A stretch of DNA of 7,424 nucleotides from Actinomycetales bacterium (lineage in GTDB: Bacteria; Actinomycetota; Actinomycetes; Propionibacteriales; Nocardioidaceae). This document shows positions 1 through 6,105 of the stretch, one piece after another (position 1 is the first letter of the stretch; the number at the start of each line of letters is the position of its first letter). The stretch lies in contig JAAZCT010000215.1 of the NCBI GenBank assembly GCA_012513165.1, positions 1 to 7,424 of the forward strand, given 5' to 3'. The translations under genes were made by a program, and so were the position numbers. The notes under the pieces were generated by a model. The model saw nothing but the letters and a program-made list of their open reading frames with translations, searched no databases and had not been told where the DNA came from.

Positions 1-1732
1 CGTCCGGCCGATCCAAGACCGCCAGCGCCGCGAGGTAGCCGCCATACGACCAGCCCGTGTTCCCCACGCGCGAGCCGTCAACGTCCTCGGGGAAAAGCTG
101 GGCGCCTGCCTCGACCGCCTCCACCTGATCCTGAAGCGTGACCGAAGCGAACTCGTGGTGCACCGCCCGCTCCCACGCGTGGCCCCGGCCCGGAGTGCCG
201 CGGCCGTCGGCCACCACCACACAAAAACCCTGATCTGCGAGCCACTGCGACTCCATGAACATGCGCGCCGAAGACAGCACCCGTTGCGCGTGCGGCCCGC
301 CGTACGGGTCCATCAGCAAGGGGAGTTTGCGCGAACCGGGCACGTGAACACGCGGGAACAACACGGCGGCCGCGAGCTCTCTTTCGCCCAGATCGACCAT
401 CCGCACCTGCGGGAGGAACGGCGGTTCGGCCGCGCGCGACTCGATCGACAAGGTGCTGCCGTCCGCGAGGTGAACGTGATATTCGGGGGCGACTTCATCG
501 AGCGTGGAACGCACGATCACGGTGGTGGCACCCGCGACGATCGCGCTGTGAACGCCAGCGCCGGTAGTCAAGGCTATGTGAGTTCCGTCGTGGCCGAAGT
601 ACACCACCTGCACATCGCGCGAGGCGTCCGAAGCGGTCGCGAGCACCGCGTCGTCGAAACAGTCGATGACCGAGCGCACCTGCCAGTCGGTGCTGCTGAT
701 CGGATGACCGTCCACCACGATGCGGCGCCGATCTTCGAGGTCTTCGCACGTGACGAGCCGGCCCGCCGGATCGAGAGTCGGAGCCGAACTCAACTCGACC
801 CATTGCGGGTCGGTGATCTCGCGCAGCGGGTGAGTGCCGCCGGTCACCGGATCGACCGCGAGCACGAGGCTGCGGGTCTGTTTCCGGTTGAGCACCTGCA
901 GCACCGGCTGGTGGCCCTTCGGCCAGGAAACGCGCGCCAGATACTCGAACTCTGCGCGATCCCACTCGACCAGCGTGCGGTCGCCGCTCACCAGATCCAC
1001 GTGCCACAGCGTGACGCTCGAGTTGTCCGAGCCGGCTGCGGGATAACGCTGGGCGCGGGCAGGGCGGTCCGGATGCGCCGGATCTGCGATGTGCCAGACC
1101 GGCACGGGCGCCTCGTCGGTGTGCTGCACGAGGATCGCGTTGCCGGTCGGAGACCACCAGAACCCGCGATGGCGATCCATCTCTTCGGCCGCGATGAACT
1201 CGGCTTGCCCCCACGCTTGGGTATGCGTTTCTGGGAGCAACTCAAACCGGAGTGCGGTCGCGTCGAGGCCCACCACCCGGAACTCGCCGTCAGCGGTCGC
1301 GTAGGCGATGGCGGTGCCCTGCGGGTTGAGTCGCGGGTCGATCACCCCTCCGCTGGCCGGCACTTCGAGGATCGCGCCGCTCGCGAACTCGATCACGAAC
1401 AGCCGACCAGACAACGCGAAACAGCCGCGCAAGCCGGTCGCGTCGCTCGCCCACGAGGTGAGGCCGGCCGCGCCCTCGCGCGATCGTTCGCGCCGCGCTT
1501 GCTCGGCCTCGCTCAACGTCTCGTCGCCGTCGAGCAGGGCGCTCGGGTCGACCAACAGGCGCTCTTGCCCGGTTTGGGTGTCCAGTTCCCACAGGTGGCC
1601 CGTGCGCGTGAACCCGTCCGGCGTGCGCACGAACCGCACGAACCGGCCGTCCTCGCTGACGGCGATATTGCGCGGATTGCCCAGCGTGAAGCGCAGCGTG
1701 CGGGCGGCAAGACGGGGGTAAGAATCGGTCAT
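1..1732 (-). CDS. S9 family serine peptidase, dipeptidyl-peptidase IV-like (C-terminus cut off by window edge)
   Basis: This is a probable aminodipeptidase of the prolyl oligopeptidase (S9) clan. The ATG at 1732-1730 opens a frame of 577 codons with no stop to base 1. Residues about 15-400 form the DPP4-type beta-propeller. It includes AEFIAAEEMDR around residues 177-187, and E183-E184 match the Glu pair that holds the substrate N-terminus in DPP IV. WWSPTG and RYPAAGSDN follow. The alpha/beta-hydrolase domain begins near DPYGGPHAQRVL, and the nucleophile elbow GWSYGGY places the catalytic Ser at residue 562. Family members usually run to about 700 residues, so roughly 120 are missing, including the Asp and His of the triad. 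I see no signal peptide (start MTDSYPRLAAR), which suggests a cytoplasmic enzyme. A purine-rich GGAGAAG lies 8 bases upstream of the ATG. Family is clear; substrate is inferred. Confidence 0.9.
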   Translation of the reverse strand, partial: MTDSYPRLAARTLRFTLGNPRNIAVSEDGRFVRFVRTPDGFTRTGHLWELDTQTGQERLLVDPSALLDGDETLSEAEQARRERSREGAAGLTSWASDATGLRGCFALSGRLFVIEFASGAILEVPASGGVIDPRLNPQGTAIAYATADGEFRVVGLDATALRFELLPETHTQAWGQAEFIAAEEMDRHRGFWWSPTGNAILVQHTDEAPVPVWHIADPAHPDRPARAQRYPAAGSDNSSVTLWHVDLVSGDRTLVEWDRAEFEYLARVSWPKGHQPVLQVLNRKQTRSLVLAVDPVTGGTHPLREITDPQWVELSSAPTLDPAGRLVTCEDLEDRRRIVVDGHPISSTDWQVRSVIDCFDDAVLATASDASRDVQVVYFGHDGTHIALTTGAGVHSAIVAGATTVIVRSTLDEVAPEYHVHLADGSTLSIESRAAEPPFLPQVRMVDLGERELAAAVLFPRVHVPGSRKLPLLMDPYGGPHAQRVLSSARMFMESQWLADQGFCVVVADGRGTPGRGHAWERAVHHEFASVTLQDQVEAVEAGAQLFPEDVDGSRVGNTGWSYGGYLAALAVLDRPD

Positions 1733-1791
1733 GGTCCCATCTTCTCCCATTCGCACCCAGATACCCACCCGCACGGTTGGCAGCGTGCCCG

Positions 1792-1797
1792 TAGATT
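1792..1797 (+). promoter_or_regulatory. -10 box for leaderless mshB transcription
   Basis: TAGATT fits the actinobacterial TANNNT -10 consensus. It ends 7 bases before the mshB ATG, so transcription would begin at or within a base or two of the start codon. No Shine-Dalgarno sequence lies in the usual place, which agrees with a leaderless mRNA. I see no good -35 hexamer at 17 bases. Confidence 0.45.
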
Positions 1798-1804
1798 TGG
1801 GTGT

Positions 1805-2734
1805 ATGACTGCCACCTCGGACACCGCACCGCTCGCAGACCGCCGCATGCTGCTGGTGCACGCGCACCCCGACGACGAATCGATCGCCACCGGCATCACG
1901 ATGGCCAAGTACGTTGCCGAAGGCGCCCACGTCACGCTCATCACGTGCAACCTCGGTGAAGAGGGTGAAGTGCTGGTCGACGACCTCGCCCATGTCGCGT
2001 CGCACCGCGAAGACAGGCTCGCCGAGTACCGGATTCGCGAACTCGACGACGCGATGGCGCACCTCGGCGTCACCGACTATCGCCGACTCGGCGGCGACGG
2101 CAAATACCGCGACACCGGCATGTCCTGGGGCGAGGACGGACTCGCGCAACTGCCAGAAAACCTGCACGGGAACGCGTTTTGGTACGCCGACCTACTCGAG
2201 GCGGCCAGTGAACTGGTGGCCGTGATTCGCGAGATCAAACCACACGTGGTGATCTGTGACGACCAGTCGGGCAGTTACGGCCACCCCGACCACATCCAAG
2301 CCCACCGCGTCACCCACTACGCGGTGTCACTCGCGGGGGCCGAATCGTTCCGCCGCGATCTGGGCGAAGCGTGGGACGTGCCGAAGCTGTATTGGCGCGC
2401 CGAATCAGCCAGCCGCCTGCGGGCCGGCATGGAGATGGCGCCCGAAGGGGACAAGTTCCTCGAAGGGTTCGACCCCAACAACATGCCGCCCATGTTCGCC
2501 GAAGACGACGACATCGCAGCTCAGATCACGGGCACTCCCGAGCAAGTTCAAGCCAAACTGGCCGCCATGAAGTCACACGTCACCCAGATTCAACCGGACG
2601 GCGCGTTCTTCGCGATGGGGATGGACCTCGCGGCCCTCGCGTGGGGCGTGGAGGCGTTCCGGTTGGTGAAGGGCGTGAAGGGCCCGTTGACCGAGTCGGG
2701 TTTCGAAGACGACCTTTTTGCCGGCATTGCCTGA
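1805..2734 (+). CDS. mshB: N-acetyl-1-D-myo-inositol-2-amino-2-deoxy-alpha-D-glucopyranoside deacetylase (mycothiol biosynthesis)
   Basis: MshB removes the acetyl group from GlcNAc-inositol to give GlcN-inositol, the second committed intermediate of mycothiol synthesis. It is a cytosolic zinc hydrolase of the LmbE/PIG-L family. The signature AHPDDES is at residues 20-26: H21 and D24 are expected zinc ligands and D23 the general base. GHPDHI at 159-164 supplies the third zinc ligand H163, with H160 next to the active site. The length of 309 residues is close to the roughly 300 of the mycobacterial enzyme, and the C-terminal EDDLFAGIA is typical. The same frame stays open 550 codons further upstream, to base 155. 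That stretch lies antisense to the peptidase gene and looks nothing like an LmbE protein, so the ATG at 1805, just before the motif, is the real start. No Shine-Dalgarno is visible. Confidence 0.95.
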   Translation: MTATSDTAPLADRRMLLVHAHPDDESIATGITMAKYVAEGAHVTLITCNLGEEGEVLVDDLAHVASHREDRLAEYRIRELDDAMAHLGVTDYRRLGGDGKYRDTGMSWGEDGLAQLPENLHGNAFWYADLLEAASELVAVIREIKPHVVICDDQSGSYGHPDHIQAHRVTHYAVSLAGAESFRRDLGEAWDVPKLYWRAESASRLRAGMEMAPEGDKFLEGFDPNNMPPMFAEDDDIAAQITGTPEQVQAKLAAMKSHVTQIQPDGAFFAMGMDLAALAWGVEAFRLVKGVKGPLTESGFEDDLFAGIA

Positions 2735-2764
2735 GATGGGGACGAGGCCCCGCGACTAGACCCG

Positions 2765-2770
2765 TACGCT
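2765..2770 (+). promoter_or_regulatory. -10 box for leaderless transcription of the flavin reductase gene
   Basis: TACGCT matches TANNNT and ends 7 bases before the ATG at 2778, the same geometry as at mshB. It suggests an internal promoter between mshB and the flavin reductase. The -35 region (about 2742-2747) has no recognisable hexamer. The box overlaps an inverted repeat (ACTAG at 2755-2759, CTAGT at 2769-2773). Confidence 0.4.
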
Positions 2771-2777
2771 AGTGGGG

Positions 2778-3311
2778 ATGAGTACAGACGTGGACCACCA
2801 AGCATTTCGTGGAGCGCTCTCGCGGTTCGCGAGCGGCGTCACTGTTGTGAGCACCGTGGTTGATGGGATCGAACACGCCATGACCGCCAGCGCGTTCACG
2901 TCCGTGTCTCTCGAACCGCCCATGGTGCTGGTGTGCTCAGACCGTCGCAGCCGATTCCACGACGCCGTCGCTGAGAGCGGACGTTGGGCAGTATCGATCC
3001 TGAGTGAATCGGGCCGCGACGATTCGGCCTGGTTCGCGAATCGTGGCCGCGAACTCGACAACCAATTCGAGGGCGTCGCAGCCCACCGCAGCCCCGGCGG
3101 CCTGCCGATCTTGGACTCGGCCCTCGCGTGGCTCGAAAGCGAAACCGTCGAAACGCATGACGGCGGCGACCACTCGATCATCATCGGGCGCGTACGTTGG
3201 GCCGCCGTAGACGAAGCCCCAGACGATCCCCTGCTGTACTACCGCTCGCACTACGGCACGATCGTGCGATCGGCTGAATCTGAAAAAACTATCTTGGAGA
3301 CGCGTACATGA
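2778..3311 (+). CDS. Flavin reductase-like domain protein (HpaC/RutF type, FMN binding)
   Basis: This 177-residue protein belongs to the flavin reductase-like family of split-barrel flavin-binding proteins. Members reduce FMN or FAD with NAD(P)H and usually supply a partner monooxygenase. Family features in order are FRGALSRFASGVTVVST (residues about 10-26), the flavin-contact region AMTASAFTSVSLEPPMVLVC (about 35-54), a WAVSIL strand, DHSIIIGRV (about 134-142) and PLLYYRSHYG near the end. I chose the ATG at 2778 over the in-frame GTG at 2772 because the candidate -10 box places the transcript start there and because the GTG adds only two residues. It lies 43 bases after mshB, and its TGA overlaps the next ATG (ATGA), so it is probably translated together with the VanW gene. 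No partner oxygenase is visible, so the physiological role is unknown. Confidence 0.85.
   Translation: MSTDVDHQAFRGALSRFASGVTVVSTVVDGIEHAMTASAFTSVSLEPPMVLVCSDRRSRFHDAVAESGRWAVSILSESGRDDSAWFANRGRELDNQFEGVAAHRSPGGLPILDSALAWLESETVETHDGGDHSIIIGRVRWAAVDEAPDDPLLYYRSHYGTIVRSAESEKTILETRT
3296..3299 (+). promoter_or_regulatory. Ribosome binding site for the VanW-domain gene
   Basis: GGAG lies 8 bases before the ATG at 3308 and inside the end of the flavin reductase frame. It supports that start and re-initiation across the ATGA overlap. Confidence 0.5.
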
Positions 3312-4987
3312 AACCTTGGCAATACTGGTCTCTCTCGGGCCTCGTGATCGCCGTTGCGGCGTTATATGTGGGCGGCTGGTATCTCTCTGGGCGGTCCCTG
3401 CCCAGAGACACCACGATCGCGAACGTCGACGTCAGTTCCATGACGCCGGCAGCCGCCGCGAAGGTGCTCGCCGAGGGGATAGAGACGCGCGCCGCGGCAC
3501 CGATCGTGGTGCAACACAAAGAAACGAAGACCGAGTTTTTGCCGACGAGTTTCAACTTCGAGGTCGATATCGCGCAGAGCGTGGCTCAAGCGGGCGGCGA
3601 ACGCAGTTGGTATCCGAAAGCCATGTGGAGAATCGTCGCGGGCGGAGGAGATTTTCCTCCGGTGTTCACCGCAGATAACGCCGAGTTGCGCACCGCGATC
3701 ATGGAGATGAGCGCCGACGTCGACGTGCCGGTCCTAGAACCGAGCATCACGTTCCCGAAGGGCCAGCCCGAAGTGCAGGCCGCGCGAGTCGGCGAGGTGG
3801 TAGACCAGACAGAAGCGTTCAACCGGGTCAAGGCCGCCTATCTGATGACCACTAAACCGGTCACGCTCCCGATCGAGCGGATTCGCCCCACAGTCACCAG
3901 CCAAGACGCCCAAGCGGCGCTCGAAGCCATCGCCAAGCCGGCGGTGTCAGGCCCCGTGACCCTCGTGATCGCAGGCAAGGCTGTGGAGTTGCCGGTATCG
4001 GTGTGGGCGCCCGCGTTGAGTGTCGAACCGGTCGACGGAACGATGACGGCGAAACTCGATCCCGCGAAACTCACCAAACCGCTGCTGGCGGCAACGAAGA
4101 CCGGTGACAACCAACCTGTGAACGCCTCGTTCAAGTTCGAGTCCGGCAAACCGGTGATCGTGCCCAGCAAGCAAGGCGCAGGCAGCGATCCGATCGCGCT
4201 CTCCAGCAGCCTGATCCCCGTGCTCGCCAAGCAGGGCGCCGAACGCAAACTGGCGGTCCAGACCACGCTCATCGATCCGGCCTTCACCACGGCCGACGCC
4301 GAAAAGCTCGGCATCAAAGAGCGCGTGAGTAGCTTCAAGACCAACTACCCGCACGCTGAATACCGCAACATCAATCAAAGCGAAGCGGCTCGTCGCATCA
4401 ACGGCTACGTCCTCAAGCCAGGCGAGACATTCAGTTTCAACACGGTCGTCGGCGAACGAACGGCAGCCAACGGATTCGCCAAAGGGTTCATGATCAACAG
4501 CGGCGTGTTCACGATGGACTACGGCGGGGGAGTGTCCCAAGTGGCTACCACCACCTACAACGCCGCGTTCTTTGCGGGCCTCGACGACGTGGAACACCAC
4601 CCGCATTCGTTGTACATCAGTCGCTATCCAGTCGGCCGCGAGGCGACCGTCGCGTACGGGAAACTCGATCTGCGGTTCAAGAACCCCTACGACACCGGCA
4701 TCGTGATTCGCGCGTGGGTAGACAAGAGCGCGCCCGGACGCCAAGGCACGATGCACGTGGAAATGTATGGCACGAAGGTGTACGAGATCACCGCCGGCCA
4801 GAGCGCGAAGCGCAATTTCCGCACACCGGGAACCCGCACTGTGACGGGCAAAGGTTGCTCGGCGCAGGCGCCGTCAGCCGGTTTCGACATCGACATCTAT
4901 CGCACGTTCAAGCAAGGGGGCAAAGTCGTACGCAAAGAAACGGTCACCGCCCGCTATGCGGCTGGCGATCGAATCGTCTGCGGTTGA
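3308..4987 (+). CDS. VanW family protein, membrane-anchored, with peptidoglycan-binding-like repeats
   Basis: This 559-residue envelope protein has one N-terminal membrane helix (residues about 8-28) and no lipobox, so most of it should face outward. Residues about 60-320 contain two stretches resembling the PG_binding_4 repeats that precede VanW domains in Gram-positive bacteria; the second begins near PVTLVIAGKAVEL. The VanW domain spans about 340-490: YPHAEYRNINQSEAARRING, then PGETFSFN, then DYGGGVSQVATTTYNAAFFAG around 402-422. The tail (about 490-559) resembles a short G5-like beta module. It carries the only two cysteines in the protein, C517 and C558, and ends in Cys-Gly. VanW is named from vancomycin-resistance clusters, but its biochemical function is not established and nothing here indicates resistance. 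A cell-wall role is inferred from the architecture. It is coupled to the flavin reductase by ATGA. Confidence 0.9.
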   Translation: MKPWQYWSLSGLVIAVAALYVGGWYLSGRSLPRDTTIANVDVSSMTPAAAAKVLAEGIETRAAAPIVVQHKETKTEFLPTSFNFEVDIAQSVAQAGGERSWYPKAMWRIVAGGGDFPPVFTADNAELRTAIMEMSADVDVPVLEPSITFPKGQPEVQAARVGEVVDQTEAFNRVKAAYLMTTKPVTLPIERIRPTVTSQDAQAALEAIAKPAVSGPVTLVIAGKAVELPVSVWAPALSVEPVDGTMTAKLDPAKLTKPLLAATKTGDNQPVNASFKFESGKPVIVPSKQGAGSDPIALSSSLIPVLAKQGAERKLAVQTTLIDPAFTTADAEKLGIKERVSSFKTNYPHAEYRNINQSEAARRINGYVLKPGETFSFNTVVGERTAANGFAKGFMINSGVFTMDYGGGVSQVATTTYNAAFFAGLDDVEHHPHSLYISRYPVGREATVAYGKLDLRFKNPYDTGIVIRAWVDKSAPGRQGTMHVEMYGTKVYEITAGQSAKRNFRTPGTRTVTGKGCSAQAPSAGFDIDIYRTFKQGGKVVRKETVTARYAAGDRIVCG

Positions 4988-4996
4988 GGTCGCGCC

Positions 4997-5695
4997 CTAG
5001 TTACGGTGCTCGGCGAAACCCAGATCTGCCAGCGGCAATAGCGGGGTGCCGTCAGCGCCCAGCACCGCGAACCATGCGAAGAAAGCGCCTCGGGCCTGAG
5101 CCCAACGTGCGCCTTCGATGAACAACGCCGAGAGATCAGCCTGCGGGTTCTGGGCAGCCTCGCCCTCAGCAAGCCACACTCGATCGAGCGTGAACCAGTC
5201 GCCGCACAATACGGCGCGTGCGATCGCCGAATCGTCGCGTCGCAGAAAAGTTTGCAGCAGCGGGTGAGTTTCGGGCCGGTTCGCTGCGTCTCGCGGATCG
5301 TTCGGGACGTGAGCGCGTTCCAATTTGAGCCATAACGCGTCAGGCTGCTCGAGAACCGTCACCGGCACCGAGGGAGTAAAGTCCCAGTCGCGAACGTCGG
5401 CGACGAAGACTCGGCCAGCAGCATCGTCCGCACCCGAGTCTGGCCCCGAAACCCGTGCGATCATGGCGTCGATAATGGCTCGGGACGTCTCGGCCGGTGA
5501 GCGAAGTCGACGCTCAGTATCTGGCACCTCGCGCGCCGCGATAATGTCGTGTACTGGAACGATTTCGATTTGTCCCTCGCGACGCATGAGCTGAACTTCA
5601 GAATCCGTGCGGTGGATCACTCGGCCAATCACGTCGGACGCCTGTCCTGCCGAAAGGTAGCGCACAGAAATTCGCCGGAAAAGCCAAGGATCCAT
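4997..5695 (-). CDS. SH3-like plus degenerate GNAT-like domain protein
   Basis: This 232-residue protein resembles actinobacterial GNAT proteins that carry an N-terminal SH3-like barrel (Rv0428c type). Residues about 5-60 have the barrel pattern: a basic start, SDVIGRVIHRT, then IEIVPVHDIIAAREVP. Residues about 115-232 follow a GNAT layout. ARWAQARGA (196-204), a following AWFAV strand and the terminal LGFAEHR match the ends of GNAT domains. However, the acetyl-CoA pyrophosphate loop, normally R/Q-x-x-G-x-G/A, is replaced by a segment around 177-187 reading EGEAAQNPQAD, which has no such pattern. The usual Asn and Tyr of the N-x-x-A-x-x-LY segment are also gone. It may be a non-catalytic relative. 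It is shorter than the roughly 300 residues of Rv0428c. It is divergent from fdxA, and its stop is 9 bases from the stop of the convergent VanW gene. Domain assignment is by eye. Confidence 0.65.
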   Translation of the reverse strand: MDPWLFRRISVRYLSAGQASDVIGRVIHRTDSEVQLMRREGQIEIVPVHDIIAAREVPDTERRLRSPAETSRAIIDAMIARVSGPDSGADDAAGRVFVADVRDWDFTPSVPVTVLEQPDALWLKLERAHVPNDPRDAANRPETHPLLQTFLRRDDSAIARAVLCGDWFTLDRVWLAEGEAAQNPQADLSALFIEGARWAQARGAFFAWFAVLGADGTPLLPLADLGFAEHRN

Positions 5696-5703
5696 ACCGA
5701 CAC

Positions 5704-5732
5704 ATTCTCACGTTGCGGACAGCCTATGGAAA
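5704..5732 (-). promoter_or_regulatory. Candidate promoter of the GNAT-like gene (shares its -35 with the fdxA promoter)
   Basis: On the minus strand, TTTCCA (5732-5727) and GAGAAT (5709-5704) each match 4 of 6 consensus bases and are exactly 17 bases apart. The predicted start is within a few bases of the ATG at 5695, so the message would be nearly leaderless. Neither hexamer is strong on its own. Confidence 0.35.
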
Positions 5733-5755
5733 CGCGTAGGCGACAGGAGGATAAT
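5727..5755 (+). promoter_or_regulatory. Promoter of the fdxA-dapC operon
   Basis: TGGAAA (5727-5732, 4 of 6 to TTGACA) and GATAAT (5750-5755, 5 of 6 to TATAAT) are separated by 17 bases. The start would be near 5762, which gives a leader of about 17 bases that contains the fdxA ribosome binding site. Confidence 0.55.
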
Positions 5756-5766
5756 CGGACTCGAAG

Positions 5767-5772
5767 AAGGAG
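5767..5772 (+). promoter_or_regulatory. Ribosome binding site of fdxA
   Basis: AAGGAG lies 6 bases before the GTG at 5779, within a longer AAGAAGGAG run. It fixes the GTG as the start codon. Confidence 0.8.
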
Positions 5773-5778
5773 AAAACT

Positions 5779-6102
5779 GTGACTTATGTGATTGCCCAAC
5801 CGTGTGTGGACATCAAAGACCGAGCTTGCGTCGACGAGTGTCCGGTTGACTGCATTTACGAAGGCAACCGCATGCTCTACATCCACCCGGACGAGTGTGT
5901 CGATTGTGGCGCTTGTGAACCGGTATGTCCGGTCGAAGCGATCTTCTACGAAGACGACACTCCGGACGAGTGGAAAGAGTACTACGACGCGAACGTCCAC
6001 TTCTTCGACAAGCTCGGTTCGCCCGGTGGCGCAGCTAAGTTGGGCGTCATCGACGACGATCACCCGATCATCTCGGTGCTCCCACCCCAAAACCAAGAGT
6101 GA
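5779..6102 (+). CDS. fdxA: Seven-iron ferredoxin ([3Fe-4S] [4Fe-4S])
   Basis: This is a small cytosolic electron carrier of 107 residues, called fdxA or fdxC in actinobacteria. The cysteine spacing is that of seven-iron ferredoxins such as Azotobacter FdI. C9, C17 and C50 should hold the [3Fe-4S] cluster, and C21, C40, C43 and C46 the [4Fe-4S] cluster. C25 corresponds to the free cysteine of that family. The motifs are CVDECPVDC (17-25) and CVDCGACEPVCP (40-51). The acidic tail after residue 57, including DEWKEYYDANVHFF, is usual for this type and is absent from short 2[4Fe-4S] clostridial ferredoxins. It starts at GTG behind a strong ribosome binding site and has its own promoter. dapC begins 3 bases after its stop. 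The redox partner cannot be told from the sequence. Confidence 0.97.
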   Translation: MTYVIAQPCVDIKDRACVDECPVDCIYEGNRMLYIHPDECVDCGACEPVCPVEAIFYEDDTPDEWKEYYDANVHFFDKLGSPGGAAKLGVIDDDHPIISVLPPQNQE

Positions 6103-6105
6103 CGC

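Noticed and set aside
495..1214. Minus-strand open frame of 239 codons inside the peptidase gene
   Set aside because: It is in a different frame from the peptidase, which has clear DPP4 motifs on the same strand. Its translation is Arg/Gly-rich and low in pattern.
155..1804. N-terminal 550-residue extension of mshB
   Set aside because: It is the exact codon-by-codon antisense of the S9 peptidase gene, shows no domain, and mshB has a proper start at 1805 right before its AHPDDES motif.
2736..2751. GGGG/CCCC hairpin after mshB as a terminator
   Set aside because: The stem is only 4 base pairs and no T-run follows. Too weak to call.
3947..4756. Minus-strand open frame of 269 codons opposite the VanW gene
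   Set aside because: The plus-strand frame has full VanW domain motifs over the same bases. The antisense product has no recognisable domain and no upstream ribosome binding site that I can see.
3308..4987. VanW protein as a vancomycin-resistance gene
   Set aside because: VanW domains are common in Gram-positive chromosomes. No vanHAX-type genes or VanRS regulators are present here.
5025..5037. TGCC-AGC-GGCA hairpin downstream of the VanW stop
   Set aside because: Four-base stem inside the coding end of the opposing gene and no T-run; expected by chance in GC-rich DNA.
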